A stretch of DNA of 64,000 nucleotides from Streptomyces dioscori (GTDB lineage Bacteria; Actinomycetota; Actinomycetes; Streptomycetales; Streptomycetaceae), in the NCBI RefSeq assembly GCF_003024195.1, contig NZ_KZ679051.1, forward strand, positions 1 through 64,000, written 5' to 3'. The position numbers and the translations under genes are program-made. Position 1 is the first letter of the stretch. Each line of letters starts with the position of its first letter. Positions 32,789 through 41,780 of the stretch are shown here, piece by piece. Below the pieces are notes generated by a model, which searched no databases, was not told where the DNA came from, and worked only from the letters and a program-made list of their open reading frames with translations.

Positions 32789-35700
32789 TCATTCGACGAC
32801 GTGACGTCCCTCCGGGCGGGCGCTGCACGAGGCCCGGAACGCGCAGTGCGTGCAGTGCTGGCCGGTCGTCGGCGTGAACCGTTCGTCGAGGACCTTGCCC
32901 GCGGCGGTGGCGAGGAGATCGCCGACCCACTCGCCCTCCAGCGGCTGCTGGGCCTGCACCTTGGGCAGGGTCTCGCCGCCGTCCTTCTTGGGGGCACCCT
33001 GGCGCAGCTGGACGAGTTCGGCCCCGCCGGGCTCGGGGCGTTCGCCGTCGAAGGCCTCGTCCACGGCGCCCTCGTTGACCGCGAGCTGGTAGACGGCGAG
33101 CTGCGGGTGATGCGCCACGTCGGCGGCGCTGGGTGCCTGCTTGCCGGTCTTGAAGTCGACCACGTAGGCGCGGCCTTCGGCGTCCCGCTCGACGCGGTCC
33201 ATGGAGCCGCGGATGCGGACTTCGTAGGAGCCCGCTTCGAGGGTGACGTCGAAGTCGTGCTCGCTGGCCACCGGAGTGCGTTCGGCACGGTCCATGACAT
33301 GCCACTTCAGGAAGCGTTCGAGCGCCACGCGCGCGTGCTCCTTCTCCTGGGCCGACTTCCAGGGCGCGTCGAAGGCGAGCGCCTCCCACACCGAGTCCAG
33401 GCGCTCCATGAGGACGGCGAGGTCGGCGGGCGTACGGCCGGAGGCGACCTCGTCCGCCAGGACGTGCACCACGTTGCCGAAGCCCTGGGCGGCGGTCGCG
33501 GGGGCGTCCGCCTTCACCTCGCGGCCCAGGAACCACTGCAGGGCGCAGGTGTTGGCGAGCTGGTCGAGGGCGCTGCCGGAGAGCACGACGGGATGGTCGC
33601 GGTCGCGCAGCGGCACCTTGCTCTCGGTGGGTTCGTACATGCCCCACCAGCGGTAGGGGTGCGCGGACGGCACCAGGGGGCGGCCGTCCTCGTCGCCGAG
33701 CGCGGCAAGTCTGCCCAGGCGGCGGGCCGCCGCCTCCCTGAGTGTCGCCGAGACGCGGGGGTCGACCGTGGTGGAGCGCAGTTCCGCGACGAGCGCGGCG
33801 ACGGACAGGGGGCGGCGGGGGCGGCCCGTTATGTCCTTGGGCTCCGTGCCGAGTTCGGTGAGGAAGCGGGACGGCTGGTCGCCGTCGTCCGCGGGTGCCT
33901 TCACGGCGGTGACGACGAGCCGCTCACGCGCGCGCGTGGCGGCCACGTAGAACAGGCGGCGCTCTTCGGAGAGGAGCGCTCCGGGGGTGAGCGGCTCCGC
34001 GAGTCCGTCCCGTCCGATGCGGTCGGCCTCCAGAAGGGAGCCGCGACGGCGCAGGTCGGGCCACAGACCCTCCTGGACGCCCGCGACGACGACCAGGCGC
34101 CACTCCAGGCCCTTGGAGCGGTGCGCGGTCATCAGACGTACGGCGTCGGGGCGCACGGCCCTTCGGGTGAGCGTGTCGGCGGCGATGTCCTGGGCGTCGA
34201 CCTCCTCCAGGAAGTTGAGGGCGCCGCGACCGCCGGTGCGTTCCTCTGCGCGGGCCGCGGTCGCGAACAGCGCGCACACGGCGTCGAGGTCGCGGTCCGC
34301 GTTGCGGCCGGCCGCGCCGCCGCGCCGGGCGGCCCGCTCCAGACGCTGGGGCCAGGGTGTGCCGTCCCACAGCTCCCAGAGCGCCTCCTCGGCCGTGCCG
34401 CCCCCTGCCAGGCGCTCCCGTGCCTTGCACAGGAGGGCGCCCAGGCGCTGGGCCCCGCGCGCGTACGAGGGGTCGTGGGCGACCAGCCGCTCCGGCTCGG
34501 CCAGGGCCCGTGCCAGCAACTCGTCGGAGGGCGGCGGCACGTGGTTGCCCGCGGCGCGCTCCTCCTCACGCAGGGCACGGCCCAGACGGCGCAGGTCCGC
34601 GGCGTCCATACCGGCCAGCGGGGACGCGAGGAGGGTGAGCGCGGTCTCGACATCGAGCCACGGCCTCTCCTCGACATGCGGCTCCCCCTGGACGCCCTGT
34701 TCTTCGACGGCGGACGGCTTGTCCGGGACGGCCCGTTCTTCCAGGACGGACGGCTTGTCCGCACCGGCCCGCTCCTCCTGTACGGACGGCTCCTCCTGAA
34801 GGGGCTGCTCCTCCTGGAGGGGCTGCTCCTGCGGAGCGGGTCGAGGCGCCTCACCCGAGGCGGGCTCCCCCAGTTCCGCCACGGCCACCGCCTTGAGAGC
34901 CGTCAGCAGAGGCGTCACCGCCGGCTCGTGGCGCAGTGGCAGGTCGTCGCCGTCGATGTCGAGGGGGACGCCGGCCGCGGTGAGCGTGCGGCGGATCGTC
35001 GGGATGGTGCGGGAGCCGGCACGTACCAGGACGGCCATGTCCTTCCACGGAACGCCGTCCTCCAGATGGGCGCGGCGCAGGATGTCCGCGATGTTGTCCA
35101 GCTCCGTGCCCGGGGTCGGGTACGTGTAGACCTCCACCTGGCCGCCGTCCCGTGCGGAGGCGAGTTCCCTGTGGGCGCGTACCTTCTCCGACGGAAGGCG
35201 GGTCAGGGGCATGCGCTGGGTCAGCAGCCTGGTGGCCGCCAGCAGGCCCGCGCCCGACCTGCGGGACGTCCTCAGGACCTCGACCGGCGCCGGTGTGCCG
35301 TCCACGCGCGGGAAGACGTCCGGGAACTCCAGGATGCCGTTCACGTCGGCGCCCCGGAACGCGTAGATCGACTGGTCGGGGTCGCCGAAGGCCACCAGGG
35401 TGCGGCCGCCGCCCGCGAGCGCGTCCAGGAGTCGCAGCTGCGCCGGGTCGGTGTCCTGGTACTCGTCGACGAAGACGGCGTCGTACCGCTGGGCGAGCCA
35501 TTCGGCCACGTCAGGACGCCGGGCGAGCAGCACCGCGCGGTGCACCAGTTCCGCGTAGTCGAGCACTCCCTGCATGTCGAGCACGTCGAGGTACTCGGCG
35601 AGGAAGGCGGAGGCGGCCTGCCAGTCGGGGCGGCCGATGCGCCGGGCGAAGGTCTGCAGGGCGTCGGGGCCGAGGCCCAGTTCGCGGCTGCGGGCGAGGA

Positions 35701-36265
35701 CCGCGCGGACCTCGTCCGCGAAGCCGCGCGTCGTCAGGCACGCGCGCAGTTCGTCCGGCCAGCGCACATGGGCGAGGCCGAGCCGCTCCAGGCCGGGCTG
35801 GCCCGCGAGCAGTTCCCGTACCGCCACGTCCTGTTCGGGGCCGGAGAGCAGCCGCATCGGTTCCACGAACAGGTCGGTGTCCTGGTGCGCCCGCACCAGG
35901 GCGTAGCAGAAGGAGTGGAAGGTCGTCGCCCGGGGCGCGCGGGCCGCTCCTATGCGCAGCGCCATGCGGTCGCGCAGTTCCACGGCGGCCTTGCGGCTGA
36001 ACGTCAGTACCAGGATGCGCTCGGGGTCCGTGCCGCGGGCGATCCGGGCCGCCACGGACTCGACGAGCGTGGTCGTCTTGCCGGTCCCCGGACCTGCGAG
36101 GACGAGCAGCGGGCCGGCCTCGTGGTCAACCGCCGCGCGCTGGGCTGCGTCCAGCACAGGGGGAGCCACCCGCACCGGCGGGGTACGCACCAGCCGGTAA
36201 GCGCCACGGGTCCCCTGTCGACCCTGGGGGTACGACAGGCGCCTGGTGGAGGAAGAGGAGCTCAC
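32789..36265 (-). CDS. adnA: Helicase-nuclease subunit AdnA (Fe-S nuclease)
   Basis: 1158 residues. The N-terminal SF1A motor has GPGTGKTT and FVDEYQDTDP. The RecB-family C-terminal nuclease has YVVDFKTGK. One cysteine lies in ANTCALQWF and three in CTHCAFRASC, the arrangement that binds a 4Fe-4S cluster in AddB-type nucleases and AdnA. It processes double-strand breaks with AdnB. An acidic Gln/Glu-Pro repeat insertion (34670-34850) interrupts the middle of the motor. The 204-base gap to adnB holds nothing recognisable. The upstream gap (36266-36531) is a promoter region. Confidence 0.87.
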   Translation of the reverse strand: MSSSSSTRRLSYPQGRQGTRGAYRLVRTPPVRVAPPVLDAAQRAAVDHEAGPLLVLAGPGTGKTTTLVESVAARIARGTDPERILVLTFSRKAAVELRDRMALRIGAARAPRATTFHSFCYALVRAHQDTDLFVEPMRLLSGPEQDVAVRELLAGQPGLERLGLAHVRWPDELRACLTTRGFADEVRAVLARSRELGLGPDALQTFARRIGRPDWQAASAFLAEYLDVLDMQGVLDYAELVHRAVLLARRPDVAEWLAQRYDAVFVDEYQDTDPAQLRLLDALAGGGRTLVAFGDPDQSIYAFRGADVNGILEFPDVFPRVDGTPAPVEVLRTSRRSGAGLLAATRLLTQRMPLTRLPSEKVRAHRELASARDGGQVEVYTYPTPGTELDNIADILRRAHLEDGVPWKDMAVLVRAGSRTIPTIRRTLTAAGVPLDIDGDDLPLRHEPAVTPLLTALKAVAVAELGEPASGEAPRPAPQEQPLQEEQPLQEEPSVQEERAGADKPSVLEERAVPDKPSAVEEQGVQGEPHVEERPWLDVETALTLLASPLAGMDAADLRRLGRALREEERAAGNHVPPPSDELLARALAEPERLVAHDPSYARGAQRLGALLCKARERLAGGGTAEEALWELWDGTPWPQRLERAARRGGAAGRNADRDLDAVCALFATAARAEERTGGRGALNFLEEVDAQDIAADTLTRRAVRPDAVRLMTAHRSKGLEWRLVVVAGVQEGLWPDLRRRGSLLEADRIGRDGLAEPLTPGALLSEERRLFYVAATRARERLVVTAVKAPADDGDQPSRFLTELGTEPKDITGRPRRPLSVAALVAELRSTTVDPRVSATLREAAARRLGRLAALGDEDGRPLVPSAHPYRWWGMYEPTESKVPLRDRDHPVVLSGSALDQLANTCALQWFLGREVKADAPATAAQGFGNVVHVLADEVASGRTPADLAVLMERLDSVWEALAFDAPWKSAQEKEHARVALERFLKWHVMDRAERTPVASEHDFDVTLEAGSYEVRIRGSMDRVERDAEGRAYVVDFKTGKQAPSAADVAHHPQLAVYQLAVNEGAVDEAFDGERPEPGGAELVQLRQGAPKKDGGETLPKVQAQQPLEGEWVGDLLATAAGKVLDERFTPTTGQHCTHCAFRASCSARPEGRHVVE
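34670..34850 (-). repeat. Low-complexity repeat coding for a Glu/Gln/Pro insertion in AdnA
   Basis: Degenerate tandem units of about 15 and 30-36 bases, reading as QPLQEE, KPSVLEE and KPSAVEE blocks. It inserts about 60 residues into the AdnA motor between otherwise normal helicase segments. Confidence 0.8.
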
Positions 36266-36531
36266 GTGGTTCGCCGGTCCTGGTGGGTGTGCTGGGGATT
36301 GTCACGGTCGGCGCGGGACGCCGTCGGTGAGGGATCGTGCTCGGGCGACGGGTGGGAGATCGGCGGCGCGGGACGGGCGGTGGCCGCGGGATGAACGGGA
36401 CGCGTGCCGTCGACGCTACGCCGGTGGATGCCGTGGAAGCGGCGCTTCCCCGTGTTCCCTCCCGGCACCGGTGTCTCCCGCATCACGAACGTACGGCATG
36501 TCCCGGGAGTGCCCGCGTTCCCCCGTACGGG

Positions 36532-36945
36532 TCACCCGTCCCCCTCGTGGCGGTGCGATGCCGGAAGCTGTCGGGTGTGACCCTCCGTGCGATCACCGCC
36601 GTCCCATCTGGCCTGTTTCATGTCGATGCGCGGAACGTGACCCTCGGAGGCCCTGCTCGCCGCCTTGAGGGGCGTGCCTTCGGCCCGGTAGTTCTCCAGT
36701 GCCCGCAGTTCGTGGCCGGGGAGCAGCGCCCCGTCCGCGCGGACGACCCGCCACCACGGAACGGCTCCTCCGTAGAGGGCCATCACCCGTCCGACCTGTC
36801 GCGGACCGCCCTCCTCCAGCCATTCCGCGACATCTCCGTACGTCATGACGCGCCCGGGCGGGATCTGCTCGGCGACGTCGAGGACCCGCTCCGCGTACTC
36901 CGGCAAGGCGTCCGCCGGGAGGCTCTGCTCGCTCATCCGGTCCAT
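36532..36945 (-). CDS. Alkyltransferase-like protein (ATL, MGMT fold without the catalytic cysteine)
   Basis: 137 residues. The DNA-binding half of O6-alkylguanine transferase is present (PPGRVMTYGDVAEW, then GGPRQVGRVMALYGG). The active-site PCHR is replaced by PWWR, so the Cys is Trp as in ATL proteins. ATLs bind alkylated bases and hand them to nucleotide excision repair rather than repairing them. A C-terminal basic tail of about 40 residues is extra. ATG at 36945 with GGAGGGG upstream; ATG at 36936 is also possible. It belongs to the same conserved repair neighbourhood as adnA/adnB. Confidence 0.88.
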   Translation of the reverse strand: MDRMSEQSLPADALPEYAERVLDVAEQIPPGRVMTYGDVAEWLEEGGPRQVGRVMALYGGAVPWWRVVRADGALLPGHELRALENYRAEGTPLKAASRASEGHVPRIDMKQARWDGGDRTEGHTRQLPASHRHEGDG

Positions 36946-37121
36946 CCTGCACCACCCCTCCGACAACGTGACGCGGCGGCGACTGTGTGTATCCCTCGCC
37001 CCGGAACAGCGCTTCGGGCAGACTGTGCGCCCCCGCATTGCACCCTGATGCCCCCCTGTGTCAGCGGGGCATGCCACCATCGTGCGGGCGGTTACTGGTG
37101 ATACGAGACCAAGAAGAGACG

Positions 37122-39968
37122 ATGAAACAGCAGGGTGTGCACCCCGAAGACGCGGAGGGCACCTCTGAGGTTTCGTCGCGCCCTGATTCCGGCGACGATA
37201 CGGACGAGAGCCTTCCGGAGAAGACAGAGGCGTCCGTGACGCCAGGGACGGACGCCTCGCCCGAGACAGGCGTGACGTCCGGGAGTCCGGACACGTCCCG
37301 GAAGAAGGACATGCGCAAGGAGAGCGGAGCCGCGGAGACCGACGGCGTGGCCTGCGACGAAGCCCCGGCCGAGGCGGTCGAGGGCGACGAACCGCTGCTC
37401 CCCGCGCGCGTGCACCGTCCCTCCGACCTGATGCGCCTGCTGGTGGGCGTTCTCGCGGTCGCCGTGCTGCTGTCGATCGCCGCGTTCGCGCACGGCACGA
37501 CGTCGGGGCTGGCGCAGGACATCAACAAGGGCACCGACGAGGCACCCGACCTGTTGATCAAGATCGCCGGGCTCGCGTCAAGCATCGCGATCCTCCTGGT
37601 GCCGGTCGCCTTCGCCATCGAGCGGCTGATCAAGCGGGACGGGCTGCGGATCGCCGACGGTGTGCTGGCCGCGGTCCTCGCCCACGGTGTGACGCTCGCC
37701 ACTGACCTGTGGGTCGCCAAAGGCGCTCCGGACTCGATCCAGAAAGCCCTCACGCAGCCCTCCCCCGGAGACATCCACGCCCTGACCGACCCGGTGCACG
37801 GTTACCTCGCGCCGGTCATCGCCTACATGACGGCCGTCGGCATGTCGCGACGGCCGCGCTGGCGTGCGGTCCTGTGGGTCGTGCTGATGCTGGACGCCTT
37901 CTCCATGCTGGTCACCGGCTACACGACCCCGTTCTCGATCATCCTCACGGTGCTGATCGGCTGGAGCGTGGCCTACGGGACGCTGTACGCGGTCGGCTCA
38001 CCGAACGTACGGCCCACCGGCCGCACCCTGATGGCCGGCCTGCGGCACGTCGGCTTCCACCCGGTGAGCGCGGCGCGGGACGAGACCCCGGAGGCCGCGG
38101 ACGGCGACCGGGGCCGCCGGTACTTCGTGACGCTCCAGGACGGCGCCCCACTGGACGTCACGGTGGTGGACCGGGAACAGCAGGCGCAGGGGTTCTTCTA
38201 TCGCGTGTGGCGCCGGCTGACCCTGCGCGGCATCACCACGCGCCGTAGCCTCCAGTCGCTGCGCCAGGCCCTGGAACAGGAAGCGCTCCTCGCGTACGCG
38301 GCCATCGCGGCCGGTGCCAACGCGCCGAAACTGATCGCGACCTCCGAGCTCGGTCCGGACGCCGTGATGCTGGTCTACGAGCACATCGGCGGGCGCACCC
38401 TCGACGCGCTGCCGGACGAGGAGATCACCGACGACCTGCTGCGCGAGACCTGGCACCAGGTGCAGGCGCTGCAGTCGCGGCGCATCGCGCACCGCAGGCT
38501 GGCCGGTGACGCCATTCTGGTGGATCGTTCCGGCACGGTGATCCTCACTGACCTGCGCAACGGCGAGATCGCGGCCGGCGAGCTGATGCTGCGCATGGAC
38601 GTCGCCCAGTTGGTGACCACGCTCGGCCTGCGCGTCGGCGCGGAGCGCGCGGTGGCCTCGGCCGTCGGCGTGCTCGGCCCGGACGCGGTCGCCGACTGCC
38701 TGCCCATGCTGCAGCCCATCGCACTCACCCGCTCCCACCGCGCCACCTTGCGCAAACTGGCCCGGGAACGCGCGGAGCGCGAGCGCGAGGCGGTCCTGGA
38801 GGCCTCCCGGCAGGCCAAGCTGGCCCGCGCCGAGGAGCACGAGGCCACGCCCGAGGAGACCAGACCGGTCCTGGAGAAGCCCGACAAGAAAACCGTACGG
38901 GCCGAGCAGCGGGCCGAGAAGCGAGCGATCGACGAGGCGCTGGACGAGGCCCGTGAGGAGGACCTGCTCACCCAGATCCGGCACCAGGTGCTGCTGATCA
39001 GGCCGCAGGCACCGGTCGAGCCGGCCCGACTTGAGCGCATCCGTCCGCGCACGCTGATCAGTTTCATCGCGGGCGCGTTCGGCGCGTACTTCCTGCTGAC
39101 ACAGCTCACGCACATCGAGTTCGGCACGCTCTTCGAGAGCGCCCAGTGGGGCTGGGTCGCCGCGGCGGCGCTCTTCTCGATGCTGAGCTACTTCGCCGCG
39201 GCCATGAGCCTGCTGGGCTTCGTGCCCGAGCGGGTGCCGTTCATGCGGGCCGTGGCGGCACAGGTCGCCGGGTCCTTCGTGAAGATCGTGGCGCCTGCGG
39301 CGGTGGGCGGTGTCGCGCTCAACACGCGCTTCCTCCAGCGTGCGGGAGTACGGCCGGGACTCGCGGTGGCGAGCGTCGGCGCGTCGCAGCTGTTCGGGCT
39401 CGGCTGCCACATCCTGATGCTGCTGTCGTTCGGCTATCTGACCGGTACCGAGAAGACGCCCTCCTTGTCTCCGTCCCGGACCGTCATCGCGGGTCTGCTG
39501 ACCGTCGCGGTCCTCGTCCTCGTCGTGACCTCGGTGCCGTTCCTGCGGAAATTCGTCGTCACGCGCGTGCGGTCACTTTTCGCGGGTGTCATCCCGCGCA
39601 TGCTGGACGTCCTCCAGCGGCCGCAGAAGCTGATCACCGGCATCGGCGGCATGCTTCTGCTCACCGCCTGCTTCGTGATGTGCCTCGACGCGTCGATCCG
39701 GGCGTTCGGCAGCGAGGACATGCCCGCGATCAGCATCGCGAGTGTGGCCGTCGTCTTCCTCGCCGGGAACGCGCTCGGCTCCGCCGCGCCCACCCCGGGC
39801 GGGGTGGGCGCCGTCGAGGCCACCCTGACGGTCGGTCTGATCGCCGTCGGCCTCCCCAAAGAGGTCGCGGCGCCCGCCGTGCTCCTGTACCGCCTTCTCA
39901 CGCTGTGGCTGCCCGTGCTGCCGGGATGGCTGTTCTTCAACCACCTGACACGCAAGGGCGCGCTCTAG
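37122..39968 (+). CDS. Large membrane protein: kinase-like middle plus LPG-synthase/flippase-type TM domain
   Basis: 948 residues. An acidic N-terminus of about 100 residues is followed by about six helices (from LMRLLVGVLAVAVLLSIAAF). A soluble protein-kinase-like part with HRRLAGDAILVDRSG and LTDLRNGEI comes next, then a charged Arg/Glu coiled stretch. A C-terminal UPF0104 (LPG_synthase_TM) domain of about eight helices has PAAVGGVALNTRF and TPGGVGAVEATL. The TM family includes lipid flippase/lysyl-PG synthase membrane parts, but the catalytic LPG domain is absent. A kinase-regulated lipid or glycolipid transport role is inferred. ATG at 37122; no ideal RBS. Confidence 0.75.
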   Translation: MKQQGVHPEDAEGTSEVSSRPDSGDDTDESLPEKTEASVTPGTDASPETGVTSGSPDTSRKKDMRKESGAAETDGVACDEAPAEAVEGDEPLLPARVHRPSDLMRLLVGVLAVAVLLSIAAFAHGTTSGLAQDINKGTDEAPDLLIKIAGLASSIAILLVPVAFAIERLIKRDGLRIADGVLAAVLAHGVTLATDLWVAKGAPDSIQKALTQPSPGDIHALTDPVHGYLAPVIAYMTAVGMSRRPRWRAVLWVVLMLDAFSMLVTGYTTPFSIILTVLIGWSVAYGTLYAVGSPNVRPTGRTLMAGLRHVGFHPVSAARDETPEAADGDRGRRYFVTLQDGAPLDVTVVDREQQAQGFFYRVWRRLTLRGITTRRSLQSLRQALEQEALLAYAAIAAGANAPKLIATSELGPDAVMLVYEHIGGRTLDALPDEEITDDLLRETWHQVQALQSRRIAHRRLAGDAILVDRSGTVILTDLRNGEIAAGELMLRMDVAQLVTTLGLRVGAERAVASAVGVLGPDAVADCLPMLQPIALTRSHRATLRKLARERAEREREAVLEASRQAKLARAEEHEATPEETRPVLEKPDKKTVRAEQRAEKRAIDEALDEAREEDLLTQIRHQVLLIRPQAPVEPARLERIRPRTLISFIAGAFGAYFLLTQLTHIEFGTLFESAQWGWVAAAALFSMLSYFAAAMSLLGFVPERVPFMRAVAAQVAGSFVKIVAPAAVGGVALNTRFLQRAGVRPGLAVASVGASQLFGLGCHILMLLSFGYLTGTEKTPSLSPSRTVIAGLLTVAVLVLVVTSVPFLRKFVVTRVRSLFAGVIPRMLDVLQRPQKLITGIGGMLLLTACFVMCLDASIRAFGSEDMPAISIASVAVVFLAGNALGSAAPTPGGVGAVEATLTVGLIAVGLPKEVAAPAVLLYRLLTLWLPVLPGWLFFNHLTRKGAL

Positions 39969-39981
39969 GTCAGTTCCGGGA

Positions 39982-40013
39982 CCTGTCCGGCGATCCACCG
40001 AGCGCCGGACGGG
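39982..40013 (+). terminator. Hairpin terminator after the UPF0104 membrane protein
   Basis: Core stem GTCCGGCG (39985-39992) and CGCCGGAC (40003-40010), extended by further pairs on both sides, 10-base loop. Confidence 0.7.
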
Positions 40014-40103
40014 CGGCGACGGCCCACAGGGGCGGACGCGGGATCCTCACCCGCACGGCCCGCGCCCCGAGCGGCCCGTCCTGTACGACCTCAGGATGGG
40101 TCT

Positions 40104-41654
40104 ATGCCGAACCCTTCCCCGCCGCGTGCCGCCGTTCTGACCGCCACCGCCCTCCTGCTGCTGGCGGCCCTCGCCGGATGCGGCGACGACGGCGGCTCCG
40201 CGGACGAGGACCTGTCGGCGCAGAAGCTCAGCTGGAAGGACTGCCCGGAACCGTCCGAGTCCGAGGGTGGCGGGGACGCGCCGTCGCCCCTGCCGGACGG
40301 CGACGACTGGAAGTGCGCGACCCTGAAGGCGCCCCTGGACTGGGAGAGGCCCAAGGGGGACACCATCGGTATCGCGCTGATCCGCGCGCAGGCGAGCGGC
40401 GCCGAGGACCGGCGCATCGGTTCGCTGCTCTTCAACTTCGGCGGTCCCGGCGGCTCGGGCGTCACCACGCTCCCCGCGTTCGGCAAGGACTACGACGGGC
40501 TGCGTACCCGCTACGACCTCGTCAGCTTCGACCCGCGCGGTGTCGGCCGCAGCGCCGGCGTGACATGCGAGGACAGCGAACAGCTCGACGAGTACTTCCA
40601 GCAGGACGCCACCCCGGACGACGAAGCCGAGCAGCGGACCCTGCTCGACAGCACGAAGGACTTCAACAAGGCCTGCGAGAAGAACTCCGGGAAGCTCCTC
40701 CCCCACGTACGCACCACCGACGCGGCCCGCGACATGGACCTGATCCGCCAGGTCCTCGGCGACGACGAGCTGCACTACTTCGGCATCTCGTACGGCACCG
40801 AACTGGGCGGCGTGTACGCGCATCTGTTCCCCGAAAAGGTCGGGCGGGCCGTCTTCGACGCGGTCGTGGACCCGACGCAGAACTCCGAACAGGGCTCCCT
40901 CGGGCAGGCCAAGGGCTTCCAGTTGGCGCTGGACAACTTCGCCGAGGACTGTGCGTCCAAAGCCGAGGAGTGCCCGCTCGGCGACAGCGCGCAGGACGTC
41001 AAGGACCGGATCGCCACACTGCTCAAGGACCTCGACGGCAAGCCGATCCCGGGCATCTTCCCGCGCCGGCTCACCCAGACCGCCGCCACGAGCGGCATCG
41101 CGCAGTCCCTGTACTCCAAGGAGTTCTGGGAGTACCTCACCGAAGGACTCCAGCAGGCGTACGACGGTGACGGCAAGGTTCTGATGCTGCTGTCCGACTC
41201 GATGAACGGGCGCAACCAGGACGGCGAGTACAGCAACATCAGCGCCGCCAACGTCTCCATCAACTGCGCCGACGACAAACCGCGTTACACCGCCGCCGAC
41301 GTGACCGCGAAGCTCCCGGAGTTCCGGAAGGCCTCTGCCGTCTTCGGCGACTATCTGGCGTGGGGCATGGTCGGCTGCACCGACTGGGCGGTGGCGGGCG
41401 CCGCCGACCACCCCGATGTGAGCGCGCCCGGTTCCGCTCCGATCCTCGTGGTCGGGAACACCGGCGACCCGGCGACCCCGTACGAGGGCGCCCGGAAGAT
41501 GGTGGATTCACTGGGCAAGGGGGTCGGTGTCGAGCTGACGTACAAAGGTCAGGGGCACGGGGCGTACGACAGCGGGAACACGTGCGTGCGCGACGCGGTG
41601 AACGGCTATCTGCTGAACGGAAAGGTCCCGCCGACCGGAACGGTCTGCTCCTGA
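40104..41654 (+). CDS. Secreted lipoprotein alpha/beta-hydrolase peptidase (TAP/SlpD-E type), copy 1
   Basis: 516 residues. A lipoprotein signal with lipobox LAGC at about residue 26 anchors it to the outer face of the membrane. The alpha/beta-hydrolase core has oxyanion FGGPGGSG and the nucleophile in GISYGTELGG. Asp is in NTGDPATPYEGA and His in GQGHGAYDSG. This is the tripeptidyl-aminopeptidase family with the TAP-like C-terminal domain. It should trim N-terminal peptides from proteins outside the cell, as S. lividans SlpD/SlpE do. It is followed by a paralogue. Confidence 0.92.
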   Translation: MPNPSPPRAAVLTATALLLLAALAGCGDDGGSADEDLSAQKLSWKDCPEPSESEGGGDAPSPLPDGDDWKCATLKAPLDWERPKGDTIGIALIRAQASGAEDRRIGSLLFNFGGPGGSGVTTLPAFGKDYDGLRTRYDLVSFDPRGVGRSAGVTCEDSEQLDEYFQQDATPDDEAEQRTLLDSTKDFNKACEKNSGKLLPHVRTTDAARDMDLIRQVLGDDELHYFGISYGTELGGVYAHLFPEKVGRAVFDAVVDPTQNSEQGSLGQAKGFQLALDNFAEDCASKAEECPLGDSAQDVKDRIATLLKDLDGKPIPGIFPRRLTQTAATSGIAQSLYSKEFWEYLTEGLQQAYDGDGKVLMLLSDSMNGRNQDGEYSNISAANVSINCADDKPRYTAADVTAKLPEFRKASAVFGDYLAWGMVGCTDWAVAGAADHPDVSAPGSAPILVVGNTGDPATPYEGARKMVDSLGKGVGVELTYKGQGHGAYDSGNTCVRDAVNGYLLNGKVPPTGTVCS

Positions 41655-41780
41655 CGAACCTCACAAAGCAGCAGGTCAGAGGGTTATCCACAGGACTCCG
41701 CGGTGCTCGCGGAGATCTGCCTACTATGGCCTGACTGTCATCCGCGACATCGGCGGACGACGATGCGAGGGGGGAAGTTC

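Noticed and set aside
29018..36265. RecBCD or classic AddAB assignment for the helicase-nucleases
   Set aside because: Both proteins carry a full motor plus a nuclease, and the Fe-S nuclease lies in the upstream gene, as in actinobacterial AdnA/AdnB. A RecD- or RecC-like protein is missing.
41684..41692. Replication origin
   Set aside because: Only isolated DnaA-box-like 9-mers are present, with no cluster and no dnaA, dnaN or gyr genes nearby.
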